Source of the DNA: Helianthus annuus
Taxonomy: Eukaryota; Streptophyta; Magnoliopsida; Asterales; Asteraceae
NCBI RefSeq assembly: GCF_002127325.2
Contig: NC_035448.2
Span: 129,467,144 to 129,531,143, forward strand
Direction of reading: 5' to 3'
Length of the DNA stretch: 64,000 nucleotides
Part shown: piece by piece, positions 11,501-22,500 of the stretch
How the letters are laid out: every line of letters starts with the position of its first letter
Position numbering within the stretch: the first letter of the stretch is position 1
The notes under the pieces: generated by a model
What the model saw: only the letters and a program-made list of their open reading frames with translations
Databases searched by the model: none
Told to the model about the DNA's origin: nothing
Translations under genes and position numbers: made by a program

Positions 11501-13170
11501 CATTTAAAACTTATTTTTCGCTGTTGAACATGACTTTGGCTTGTAATGTATAAGTATTATAATACTTTGAATATGTTTTTTTGAAGCATTGAATAATATT
11601 TAAGGCTACTGAATTTTGAGAGCTATACATTATATTCTTCTTTTTAAAATCGAGCCAAACCAAGCCGAGCCAGCTCGGTTTAAAACCAAGCCGAGCCCGA
11701 GCTTACCCTGGCTCGGCTCGGCTCATGAACAGCCCTAATGTACAACCAAAATCTACATTACATGGTCAAATTTTGACCCACATAACATGAAGCGCTGCCT
11801 CAAGTCCCTGAGGCGTTTTTTTCTGATCGCCTCAGGCAAGGCACACTTTTTTAAAACCAAGATTGCAATAACTCAAGGATGTAATATCATGATATAAAAA
11901 TTCTTTTCAAAAGCATGCTTGGAGAAGTAGACATCCATAGTATTAATGATGAATAAATGTTGTACAGTTTGGTGGACAATTAATGACCGAGAAAGATAAA
12001 TGCTATATCCTCACCTTGACCTTCTTGAATATGTCTCTGAAACCAACCTCTCTGAGGATAAGCTCACGAATACGACAAAGAAGCTGTAACACACCGAGTA
12101 AAACATCTAACATACTTCTTAACATCATCACAATTTTGCGTATAGAATAAAGAAAGATCTTGCTTACTATACAATCCGGCGGTCCACCATGACTTTCAGG
12201 ATCCTTTTTGAAGTCCTCTAGTATTTCACCATACCTTTCACCAATACAATTGTAGCATAATCACAAACATAAATACAACCATACAATGTGCAACAACAAT
12301 TCAGAAAAAACTTTTTACAAAACAAGTATCAAGATTCAATTCAACTCTCTATTCTCAATCTTTTTTTTGAACAACCAACAAAGCCCAGTAACCCGGGTAC
12401 ACCCATATGCAAAAGGCCACTTACGCCCACGATCACAGACAGCGTCGGTGACCCAGCCTGTCACCAACTTCAGTGGAAACCCAAACCCACCTCCCAGAGG
12501 CCCATTGTGGTAAAACCCCTGCTCGCCCATGACATTTTGTCACGAACGAGACTTCCAACCGGCGGAAATTTTATATGTATTGAGTCCACCCCCCTATTTT
12601 TTTTGCTTTTACCCCCCCCCCCCCAAAAAAAAAAAAAACCTATTTAAAAGTTCAAGATCCGCCACTGCCCTAGAGAAAGTCGCTAGAGAACTGCCCCTTT
12701 GGTCAATTTTCTCAATCTTAAACTTAACATATTATGAACATTGAACTCCAAAGGTATAACCACATAAATTAACCAAACATATGAAGTTGAATTAAACTAA
12801 TAAACCAAGAAACAAGTACCCAATGCAAAGATCAAAAGAAAGAAACAAACAAACACCTTTGAGCAAACTTTTCAGCTTTAGCAGGAGCATCAGGAACAGT
12901 ATCATCACTTTCAGCTCTCTTCCTGTGACAATGAAAATAATAATAATAATAATAATAATAAAAGTAAAGAAAGAGAATCTTGAATAGTAAAGGTGGGTAC
13001 TTGAAAGAGGGAATGGAATTTTGAAAGAGGTTGATCCAAGAGAGCTCAATGGGAGTTGGTTTGTTGGGGTTGTCAGATGGGAATCTGTAGGGGATGGTGG
13101 ATGCCCTGTAATTGTTCTCGATCGGTGTTATTAGCAATGGGAACGCCACCATCTCTCCTGAGCTCTCCAT
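8533..13170 (-). CDS. DUF89 damage-control phosphatase (At2g17340-like)
   Basis: Complete 12-exon gene, read right to left: 13001-13170, 12857-12922, 12168-12234, 12015-12083, 10724-10864, 10304-10432, 10124-10210, 9790-9864, 9640-9717, 9465-9542, 8699-8761 and 8533-8616. The joined frame is 368 residues, the usual length of the Arabidopsis At2g17340 family (367). Recognised blocks are [20 protein letters not shown] at the N-terminus, [51 protein letters not shown] and [20 protein letters not shown] near the C-terminus. The DNSGAD and SGNDLP segments are the metal/phosphate-binding core of the DUF89/ARMT1 fold. Family members are metal-dependent phosphatases that hydrolyse damaged phosphometabolites such as 4'-phosphopantetheine forms; cytosolic action is expected. 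The ATG at 13170 gives the conserved MES start. Intron 6 has a GC donor, and several introns hold transposons. No break in the frame, so I take it as functional. Confidence 0.95.
9134..9420. mobile_element. TTCGAATTCGG word-repeat element in intron 10
   Basis: Starts TAGGGTGTTCATTGTTC and is filled with variants of TTCGAATTCGG/CCGAATTCGAA. A matching right terminus and target duplication were not found, so it looks truncated or decayed. It lies in the intron between exons 10 and 11 of the DUF89 gene. Confidence 0.5.
10302..10303 (-). other. GC donor of a GC-AG intron
   Basis: Exon 6 ends AAAAAG and the intron begins GCAAGT on the minus strand. The next exon begins after TGACAG with GCTGTC, giving [11 protein letters not shown] exactly as in the family. 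No GT donor nearby keeps the frame. Confidence 0.85.
10964..11861. mobile_element. Outer hAT-like element in intron 4, host of a nested element
   Basis: Begins CTTGGTTTTAAAAAGCG and ends TTTTTTAAAACCAAG, with a perfect 8-bp duplication ATTGCAAT at 10956-10963 and 11862-11869. Its own interior, 10981-11049 and 11746-11846, is made of words such as GCGCTCCGAGGC and TGAGGCG. The rest is the nested element 11058-11737. An 8-bp duplication fits hAT. Confidence 0.8.
11058..11737. mobile_element. Nested hAT-like element made of GAGCTCGGCTCG words
   Basis: Begins TAGGGCTGTCCA and ends TGAACAGCCCTA, with a perfect 8-bp duplication ATGTACAA at 11050-11057 and 11738-11745. Both ends are packed with GGCTCG/CGAGCC words. 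The AT-rich middle contains a direct duplication with a period of about 153 bp (CTTAGTTCGG at 11201 and 11354). No coding capacity. Confidence 0.88.
12365..12690. repeat. Possible decayed insertion with homopolymer runs in intron 2
   Basis: GC-richer block in an AT-rich intron. It ends with a run of 14 C followed by 14 A near 12611-12640 and then CCGCCACTGCCCTA. It has no exon features and no similarity to the phosphatase; probably a transposon relic. Confidence 0.35.
12938..12962. repeat. (AAT)n microsatellite
   Basis: Eight AAT/TAA units inside intron 1 of the DUF89 gene. Confidence 0.85.
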
Positions 13171-13280
13171 CGATCTTTTAGATCTTTCTTTCTCTTGCTC
13201 TCTCTCTCTCTCTCTCCACAGATTTTTGTGTTTGTGCAGAATATGCTGTTTGTATACTTTAGACGACAACAATTGAGTGA

Positions 13281-13552
13281 GGGGCTGTATATAATGCTTC
13301 AGATTTCTTTAATTGTTCAACATTTAATGGTTCATACACATATGTCTGAATGGTTAAGACATTTATTGTTAACCATTATATTGAGTCTGAATGGTTAAGA
13401 CCTTTAATCTGAATTAGTCAGACATTTGCCTCTGAACAGTTAAGCATTATACCGTCTTTTAACGGTTCAGACCTCTCACCGATTCAGCCTTTAATGGTTC
13501 AAACCTCTTACCGGTTCAACACTTAACCATTCAGAAGCTGCCAAAAAGCCCC
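13281..13552. mobile_element. Small hAT-like element upstream of the DUF89 gene
   Basis: Starts GGGGCTGTATAT and ends CCAAAAAGCCCC, flanked by TGAGTGA at 13274-13280 and 13553-13559. The interior is variants of ATGGTTAAGAC, CTGAACGG and CGGTTCAAAC. It lies about 110 bp upstream of the DUF89 start codon, so it may be part of that promoter or 5' UTR. Confidence 0.7.
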
Positions 13553-13559
13553 TGAGTGA

Positions 13560-13901
13560 ATCAAAGTGTTTTCTCATCCGTCGGTTCTTGTTTAATGGGT
13601 TTAATGGTTCAATAATTGTTCAAAATTTTGGTTTGGTTTTTATGTTAAGTTTGGTTAGTCAGTTTTAAAACTTTAAAATTGTAATGGATAGTTTGATATA
13701 CGGCTTATATCAAAAACCGGGTCGCATAAAATCGATTGGATTATGAGATTTAAGTATATTTTAAAATTTCTAAGTATTTTGTGTTCAATACATTTAACTA
13801 TTTATAATAGCTTAATTAAAGCTTAAGTGAATCAGACTATTTTCATGTGAACGGTTATTTTTTTGTTGTATTGTAGTTTTTCATATGTAAATATGTGATA
13901 A
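13560..13901. other. Intergenic, no gene seen
   Basis: AT-rich sequence between the small hAT-like element and the 92-bp duplication beside the large LTR element. Confidence 0.4.
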
Positions 13902-13993
13902 GTGAATCTGTGAAATGTAATTCTCAAACTGTGAAAATAAACCGACAGCGTCATCACATTAAGGGAAAAGTTCTCATTTTGAGAGTAACTAAC
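13902..13993. repeat. Left copy of a 92-bp duplication flanking the LTR element
   Basis: GTGAATCTGTG...GTAACTAAC, identical over 92 bp to 26111-26202. It abuts the left LTR directly. Confidence 0.9.
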
Positions 13994-14873
13994 TGAAGAA
14001 ACAGTGATCTAATTAGAGAGTTAATTAGATTGGTTTATGTTCCTTTCATGTTGGTTAATCTTCTTAAAGATATTTAAGCTCCGACTTGGTGATCTAACCT
14101 GCAAAACAGAACACCGTTACTCGTTAAGAGGGGAATGTGGGGGTTTCCCTCTTAACCAGACTCCGGCGTGAGAATAAGCGACTGCTTTGAGAGTAATTAA
14201 GTGTAAGGAGTGAGAGCCAAGGGAATAGAACGTTTAACCTGTGGGATGAGGTCTCTATTTATAGCCGGAGAGGTGTGAGGGGTTATGGGCTGATGGGCCT
14301 TGGGCCAGAAGCGGACAACAAAACGGATATGCTCTTTGTCTCACTGGCGTCGACCGCTTAGTGGCTTCTAGATGCTCGTTGGTGCTGGCGCACCTTGATT
14401 GGAGCCACGTGTCATTGTTGTCGGCCTTGTTGTCCTTCTGTCATCAGCAGACGAGTGGAGATCGTGGGACAGTTGTCTCCGTCCTCTGATTGGTGCCATG
14501 TAGGCGTCCTTGTGTACTTCTTGTCAGGCGATCGTGGCGCACGATTGACCAGAGCCTGCTAGACGCTCATTGGCTCCTTTTACTGCCACTTGTACCTTAT
14601 GTACCACTGCAGGTAGCCGTGCGCTTCCCTACTGAGTGGCTCTTGTTGGATAACAAGCTAACCCGCGCGGGGGTTAGCATGCTCATTTGTTCCATTGTTT
14701 TATGCTAAGTGCTGATACTTGGCTCTCTTGTGAGCCGTGCCTCGCGCCAGACAAACTGCCACGAGTGTAAGTCGCGCGAGGATACTGTTAATAAGTTTTC
14801 TGAAATAAGGAGTATGGTTCCGCGCGCAACCTGGTCGGAGGTTTGCGCGGCTTTTTGGGACCATACCCCTTCA
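13994..14873 (-). repeat. 3' LTR of the Tat-type element
   Basis: 880 bp, TGAAGAAACAGTG...CCATACCCCTTCA. Minus strand CTATAAATAG at 14255-14264 is the probable TATA box. Confidence 0.93.
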
Positions 14874-14887
14874 AGTCCCCCCAGTCC
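14874..14887 (-). other. Polypurine tract of the Tat-type element
   Basis: Minus strand GGACTGGGGGGACT touching the 3' LTR; identical to the tract of the 4133-7255 element. Confidence 0.75.
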
Positions 14888-15357
14888 AGTGCTGCACCAT
14901 GCGCAACGCAAGTGGTTGGAGCTCTGGACTTAATAAAAAATAAGAGGGGAAATGGTTCTTTTGATCCTGACTTGTATGGCGCGCGTTGAAAACTGTCGTT
15001 TTAAATGCGCATGTACTAGGCAGGTTGTTAAGTGATTTATTGTTTGGCCTGTTAGGTGCGCGAGGTTATAGTAGTTTACGTATATCTGGCGCGGCTCATG
15101 TGACTTCTGCATGAAGTTACTTGCACGTTTTATGGCGGGAAACTTCGAAATTTGAACTTCTGACAGGTTGGTGAGATAAGTCGCTGAGGGCGACGTTTGA
15201 GTTGACCCCTGGCACGGGTGTCATCATGCCGCCTGCGGCGGTTGCACTTCATGTCAGGATAGTGAGGCCCACGCGTGCGTGGTAACCGTCACCCCTGGTT
15301 TTCCGCTTGACGTGGCAACCTCCTGTTGGTTAGCCTAGCGGCGAACGCGGCACGGTT

Positions 15358-15391
15358 ACCCATCGCATTAAATGCGATGGGTATATATATC
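15358..15391 (+). promoter_or_regulatory. Palindrome plus TATA box of the antisense gene
   Basis: ACCCATCGCATT and AATGCGATGGGT form a perfect 12-bp inverted repeat around one A (15358-15382). A TATATATAT box follows at once (to 15390), about 155 bp before the ATG at 15545. The spacing suits a plant core promoter driving transcription opposite to the retroelement. Confidence 0.6.
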
Positions 15392-15544
15392 CGAAGAGAA
15401 GGTGAGAGATTCTCACTTCTCTTCGTTTCTTCTCCACTTTTCTCTCAAAAACTCTTTGAATCTTCAAAGTGTTCTTCGTTTCTTCAAGATTTCTTCAAAT
15501 CTTCAAACTTTTCTTTCGAGCTTTTTCCAGATCTTTCTACAAAG

Positions 15545-18500
15545 ATGAGTGAAGAAAACCCAGAGGCTCCTGTTAGTGAGGAAGGACCGGTTCCTGTCCT
15601 TAGATGGGACTTAGGTCTGTTCGAACAGATTGTTCGTAGTTTTAGATTCCCACCGGAGTGGGATGCCCGGTATCCGGCTCAGGGCCAGACCGCGGCTGAT
15701 GCACCACCCGGTTATATCACCCTTTATGAAGACTTTTTTCTTTAAGGGAATTTCCGACTGCCGGCGACCAACTTCTTGGGCAGTATTCTTTCTTATTACA
15801 ACTTTCATATATCCCAAATGAGCCCACCCGGGATGGTGAGGGTGAGGCACTTCGAGTTCTTATGCCGGTCTCATGGCATCGAGCCATCAGTAGACAAATT
15901 CCGATCATTCTACCAACTGCAAAGAACGATGGGGTTCTTTTCATTTGCGAGCCGTGGGGCGGCGAAGAAGATCTTGTTAAATCCTCCCAAGAGTTTCCAT
16001 GACTGGAAACCGAAGTTCTTCTTCATTCGGGAGGAAGTTTTGCCAATCGCCATGCCCTTTAGGGACTGGACTGAGGCAATACCAAAGGAAGATCTCCCGA
16101 TCCCGAAGACTGCCTTGTGGTATCAGCAGTTGACCCCAACCCCGAACCGGGTGTTTGGGGAAAACGTTTTGGTTGCAGCGAAGATGAGTGACCAGTGGTC
16201 ACCTACTAGCAGGGAAGTTCCCGTGTTAAAGCTTGGCGATCAAGGTTAGTCATTTGTTTGTTCTTTTTCTAAGTATGTTTGCTGCAATTGTTTCTTACCC
16301 TCTTTTATGTGTAGAAGCGCAACTCTACCAAGCTGCCTTCTCTACCTTTGGTGGCTCCATGGGCGTTCGCCCATTGCGCGATGATGAGGAAAGCTGGTAT
16401 GACCAGATTAGAGGAAACTTCATGTTTCCTGCTGCTGATGCTTTCGCTTCACCGCCAACCGCTACTGAAGGTGCGCAATACCCTAAACCTCGTCCATTGC
16501 GCTCTGTGACTCTCGCTGGGAAAGAAACTTTCTATTTTTCCAGCGAGGAGTCTGTAGGTTCTTCCAACGGCGAGCTAAGCTCTTGGTCTGAAATCTTTTC
16601 AGGTGTGTTGCGCGACCTGGGGATTGACCCCGAGGAGAAGAAGAAAAAACCGGTGAAGAAGAAGAGGAAGGTGGAGCCTGAGGTGACCAGTAAGGGCACC
16701 GGCCCTAGTCGCGCAACATCTGCTGCTGTCAAAGGTACTCTTCGCCTTCGTCAACGTGACTTAGACGACTATGTGATAATCAGTGACTCATATGAAGGTT
16801 TATCACATGCAGCTAAGGGGAAAACTGGTGCTGGTGGGTCGAAGAGTTCTGGGAGCGCGGGTTCTCGCAACCCTGAAGCTGGCGCGACTCCGTCTTTCCC
16901 AGAGGATGAAGAAGTCGAAGAGGAAGATGCTGGTGCCCGGCTTATTGGGCGGAAGAGGGGTAGGAGCGAAGCCACGACTGGTGTGGCTTCCGCCCCTACA
17001 TCTGCTGTGATTCCCGTGGTTGGGAAAACGAGCAAGCTGCGCTCGTTATACAAATTTTCTCCTGGTAAGTTCTTCGCTTCTCTTCTTAATACTTTTCTCT
17101 TTACTCAAATGCACTTGCTTTATTTTTCAGAAATCAAGAAGAAGACCCCTGAGAAGGGTGTCACGTTTAGTGAGGCTGGGGTAAAGAGGCCCAAGATTAC
17201 CGTCAAGTCCACTGACACTGCTGCTCAGGATGCCGCGAAGGCTGCTGAGGCGCAGCGAAAGGTGGAGGAAGGTCGGAAGAGAGAGGAGGAGAAGAAGAGA
17301 GTTGCGGAAGAGAAGAGAAAGAAAGAAGAAGAGAGGAAGAAGATAGAGGAGGAGAGAAAGAGAAAGGAGGAGGAGATGAAGAGAAAGGAGGAGGAGGAGA
17401 GGAAGCAGAGAGCGGAGCAGGAGAGGTTGGCTGAAGTGGCGAGGAAGCAGGCCTTGGAGAAGGAGCTAACGGCGAAAAAGGCTATGGATCAGCCTCTTAA
17501 ATCTCCAGGTCCTGAGGTCACCAAACCAACCAACACCGGGCCTGTTATTACTTCCAAGGGTTCCAGCCGCTTCTCCTCAAGCGGCGCGAGCTCTGGTGGA
17601 GCTGGGGGTTATAACCCCAATGTGATAGGTGCGAAGGACACCGTTGGGGATATTTACTACAAGACGTACAATGAAGAAGAACGTGGTGACGCTCCTCATC
17701 AAGCCCCCTGGAGTTTAAAACAGAAAGATACTTTCGTTGAGTTCAGCCCTGCGCGCGAGTGGTTCCTGAACTCCTTTACACCTGCTGAAGTCCATCGACA
17801 AAGGGCGAAACCTCACGAAATGTTGTATCGTACTTATATCCTTGGCGAGGCCAACGCTCGTGCTGCCAACCATCAAATAGTTCGCGAATGGCGAACGATG
17901 GTTAGGGAGCGCGCCGACTGGGAGGCTTATCGCGAGCGTATGCTGAAACGTATTGCTGAATTTGAAAAATCTAAAGCTGCGTTTGGTGAAGAGAGAGCCA
18001 AGTTTGAGGCTGACAAGAAGGCTGAAGAGTGGGGCCGCGAGGGGCTGCAGAAAAAACTCCACAATGTTGAGGAGCAACTGGCCAAGGAGAAGGCCGAGTT
18101 TAAGCGTATATGCGCCCAAGACAACGATCGTGCTTATGCGCTACGACAGAAGATCGTTGATCTTGAGGCTAAAGTTGCGGACTTGACCTCAAAGGTGGAG
18201 GAAGCGCAGGGTGAAAGAGCTGCCAAGCAGCAGATGGAGGTTAGTTCTACTGACTTTCGCTCTTCCCTTTTTTGTTTATGAGATTTCTTTAAGTCAATTC
18301 TCAAGGCGTTTGCCAATTTTTAGGTTGAGCTGACTGAAGCCAAGGTGCAATTGTCCAACAAGGACAAGGACCTCCAAGCCAAGGACATTGAGATTGCGGA
18401 TCTCAAACGTCGCTTGAATGAGCAAATCGACAGATGCGAGTCTTTGGAGATTGACCTTGAGGCTGAGAAGGTCAAGGGTGCTGATGCTGAGGAGGCGCGT

Positions 18501-19101
18501 GCTGTCAGCACTGCTGCGCTTAATGTGGCCCAGACAAACTACTCCGAGGCCCAAGGCATCGTTGATACGCTTGTCTCGGAGGCTGAATGGATGCGCACTC
18601 GCGGCGTAGTGCTGGTAAGTGCCTTTGTCTTATGCTTTTTCTTGTTGAGTTTTATTTTTAATGCTTTTGTTTTTTGTGAAGGTTGCCAACTCCATCCTGA
18701 ATGCGGGCGAGCTAGACCGCGCCGTAGCGGCTCTGACAGATGCGGCGCGTGCGGTGGGTCATCGGGGAGGCTACCTGGAGTGTGCCGATCACGTTGAGCA
18801 GATGCTTGGGCAGGAATTTGACATAAGTCATTGCTCAGTGACGGAACATGCTGATGCTGCATTGGCTAGTGCTGAAAACTCCTATGACAACCTTTCCTTG
18901 CCTATCATGGAGTTGGTTGTTGAATCGTTGAAGAAAGACGATTGGTGCCAGCGTCTTAAGGCAATCCTCGATCCACCAGTTACCGTCGAGTTGTCCGACG
19001 AAGAGCCAGCTGGTGATGATGGCGGCGATGGTGATGATGATGGCAACGATGATGATGGTGAAGATGACGAAGATGATGGTGATGATCGCCGCGATGAATA
19101 G
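15545..19101 (+). pseudogene. Antisense gene of the Tat element (putative gypsy-type transposase family, PF04195-like), with a premature stop
   Basis: Spliced + strand gene between pol and the 3' LTR, opposite to the element. Inferred exons: 15545-16244, 16315-17064, 17131-18239, 18324-18614 and 18682-19101 (TAG); all introns are GT-AG and phases agree. The N-terminal part (FRFPPEW, LYEDFF, FRLPATNFLGSILSYY, SPPGMVRVRHFEFLC) is the conserved block annotated in plants as a putative gypsy-type transposon protein. Its enzymatic role is not established. The middle is a K/E-rich coiled coil (17220-17480), followed by a second coiled-coil region (about 17750-18600), and the C-terminus is a run of D/G/E (about 19010-19095). 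One in-frame TAA (15743-15745) stands where the conserved frame would have a glutamate-type codon, so exon 1 is broken by an apparent single substitution. Otherwise the frame is open. The coiled coils suggest a structural or nucleic-acid-associated protein (inference). Confidence 0.8.
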
Positions 19102-19544
19102 GATAGTTTGTTGAATAGGCGGTTGATAGGCATTTGTGCCTTTGTAATTTCTTCGGATACTTTATGTACAATGTTGCGCATTTGCGCAAGTTTTAAATGA
19201 AATGAAACATTTTGGTTTTTTCCGTTGCAATTATTGCATTGCTATAAAAACTTTATGTTAAATTGGCTCGAATAAATGGAAGCGTTTTTTTAAGTATTAA
19301 GGTATCCACCCGGTCTCGCGCTATGTTCGCGGAGGACCTTGGAGGTGGTTTGAACAACCCTGAAATGCTGGAGTGTTTTCGCGCTAATCAAAAGTTTAGC
19401 ATGCATTTGTAACGAAAAAATGTAATAGAAAAACATGTCGTATGTTCATTCAAGTCAGAAACGGGCGCTTAGGCCTTCATACATAATTGCTAACGGCTTG
19501 TAGCCGGCGTAGTGAATTGAAAGATGGCGCAAGGCCGAAATAGA
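19102..19544. other. Spacer between the 3' ends of the antisense gene and gag-pol
   Basis: The convergent genes end here. It probably holds the 3' UTR of the antisense gene (AAATGAAATGAAAC near 19195). No ORF of note. Confidence 0.5.
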
Positions 19545-22500
19545 TTACATGTAACATTTGCGCAGTTGTTGCGCATTCCAAGTTCTTGGTAAGATGTGGC
19601 CATCTAGGGTGCGCAATTTGTAGGCCCCTTTGCCCAGGACCTCATGAATCAGATATGGGCCTTCCCATTTAGGTGCCAATTTCCCTGGACGTTCCGCATT
19701 TGATGCTTCATTGTCGCGAAAGACGTATTCCCCTGGGTTGAAGGTACAAATGCGAACCCTTGTGTTGTAGTACCTTTCCAGCTGGGTTTTGTATTTGGCC
19801 TCTCTGATTCTCGCGATTTCGCGTCTTTCTTCTAACAGGTCCAAGTCTAGGCGCCTTTCCGCTTCATTGTCAACTGCGTTGACCGCTGTCATGCGTGGCG
19901 AGGGCAGGCCAATCTCTGCCGGAATGACCGCCTCTGAGCCATAGACCAGGCTGAAAGGGGTCTCGCCGGTACTCATCTTTGGCATGGTCCGATGAGCCCA
20001 TAAAATGCTTGGGAGCTCATCAACCCATCCGCGCCGCCTTGTTCCTAATCTGGCCTTTATCCCTTCGACGATGCATTTGTTCACACTTTCCACTTGTCCG
20101 TTGCCTTGTGGGTGCGCAACGGATGTGAAAGTGTGTTCGATGTTCATCTCCTTCATCCATTTCTTAAGATCGTCCGAAGCAAAGTTGGTGCCATTGTCAG
20201 TCACGATCTTGAGCGGGAGGCCAAATCTGCATATGATGTGCTCCCATATGAATTTGCGCACAATCATAGCTGTGGTGGATGCAAGGGCTTTGGCTTCTAC
20301 CCACTTTGTGAAGTAGTCGACAGCTACTATGATGAACTTTACGGCGCCAGGAGCATCCGGGAAGGGTCCCACCATGTCAATTCCCCATTGCTGAAAGGGC
20401 CATGCGGTGGATACGGGGATAAGATCATTTTTAGGGCGCAGCGTTTTTGGAGAGTGCCTCTGGCAAGAGTCACATTTGCGGATCTCCTTCATTGCGTCAA
20501 CATGCATACCAGGCCAGTAGTAACCGGCGCTCATGATCTTCGCGACAACCATCCGTGGTCCAGAGTGGATGCCGCAAATCCCTTCGTGGATTTCTCTTAT
20601 CAAATAATTCGCGTCCTGGGGGTCCACACAGCGCAGTAGTGGCCCTAGGAAGGATTTTCGGTACAAGATATCGCCGTTCATTTCATATTGCAGGGCTTTG
20701 TTTTGGATCTTCCTTGCTTCCGCTTTGTTTTCGGGGAGCAGCCCTTCTTGCAAGTATTGGATGATCGGGGTCATCCATGATGGTTGCCCCGTTTCGATCA
20801 CATTCACCTGTCGCAGCAATACTAACGGGTTCTTGAGTACCTCTATCCTTACATCCTTGGCGAGATGTTGAAAGGAAGTCGAGGCGAGTTTGCTCAGGGC
20901 ATCTGCGGGCTTGTTTTCTGAGCGATTGATATGTATAACTTTGTGGGATTTGAATTGTTGGAGCAATTCTTTCGCTTGTTCCAGATATAAAGCCATGACT
21001 TCTCCCTTCGCGTCGTATATGCCATTTACTTGACTGGCTATCAGGAGTGAGTCAACATGTGCGCGCAAGTTTTTTGCTCCCATCTTGATGGCGAGGCGTA
21101 AGCCTGCCAGAAATGCTTCGTACTCAGCCTCGTTGTTGGTGTTTTTGAAGTCCAACTTAATGGCGTAAGTAAACTCGTGCTTTTCTGGGCTCACTAGGCG
21201 TAAACCTGCTCCCGCGCCATCTTCATTTGATGCCCCGTCGGTGTAAAGCATCCAAGTCTCCTCTGTTGTATTTTCCTTGGGGGTCTCTATCATCTCGCAT
21301 TCCTTGATTTTATCAGCCGGCACTTCTGTGATGAAGTCGGCGAGGACCTGGCCCTTAATGGCTGGGCGCGGTCTGTACAAGATGTTGTGGCCGCCCAGTT
21401 CAATGGCCCATTTTGCCAACCTGCCTGATGTCTCAGGCTTCTGTAGTATGGTGCCAATGTGGAAATTTGTAAGCACAGTTATCACATGGCCTGTGAAGTA
21501 TCGGCGCAATCTTCGGGAGGCGTGTAGTAGCGCAAGAACCAGCTTTTCCATTGTAGAATATCTTGTTTCTGGGTCTGTGAGTACCCTGCTGACGTAATAG
21601 ATCGGGGTTTGCACTCCGTTCCTGTCTACCAACAATACTGACCCTACTGCCTTATCCGAGGAGGACAAGTACAGCACAAGGGGCTCTTTTTCAAATGGTG
21701 CCGTCAGGGTAGGGAGTTCGATCAGACACGCTTTCATTTGTTGAAAAGCTGTTTCGGCCTCCGGGGTCCATTTGAATTCTTGCTTCTTCACATAGTTGCG
21801 CAACGTGCTAATGAAGGGATACGACTTTGCGGCGTGATTGGAGAGAAAACGATTTAGCGCGGCCAGCCGGCCGGCTAGTCGTTGCATTTCCTTGATGTTT
21901 CTCGGTGAGGGCATCCGCTCAATAGCTTGTACTTTCTCTGGATTCACCTTGAAACCGCCGTTTGTGACAATGAAGCCTAGAAACTTCCCCTCTTCCATGC
22001 CAAAGGAACACTTGGCTGGATTTAGCTTCATGTTCACGCTGCGCAATGAGTTGAATGTTTTCTCGATGTCTTTCAACATTTGGTCCTCCTCAGGACTTTT
22101 AACCACTAGATCATCGATATAAACCTCAATATGCTTTCCGATATCACCTGCGAAGGTCTTGTCCATCAAGCGTTGATATGTCGCGCCTGCATTCTTCAGA
22201 CCAAAAGGCATCTTTGTGTAGCAGAAGATTCCAAGATCCGTTCTGAACGCTGTCTTGTCTTCATCTTCTAGCTTCATCTGCACTTGATGGTACCCTTTGT
22301 AGCAATCCAAAAAGCACTTCCACCGGTATGGCGTGAGAGAATCTATTTTTTTATCGATCTCAGGCAAGGAATAGCAATCCTTTGGGCACGCCTTGTTGAG
22401 ATCAGTGTAGTCTACGCACATGCGCCATCCGCCATTTGATTTTTCGACCATCACAGGGTTCGCCACCCAACTCTGATATCTTACCTCTCGCAGGATCCCG

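Noticed and set aside
12286..12647. 119-codon + strand ORF inside DUF89 intron 2
   Set aside because: Ends in homopolymer C and A runs, has no recognisable domain, and lies in an intron on the opposite strand; probably transposon debris.
16233..18281. 682-codon ORF taken as a complete gene
   Set aside because: Its N-terminal ~25 codons are intron sequence, an in-frame intron (17065-17130) lies inside, and its last codons run into another intron; it is the middle of the spliced antisense gene.
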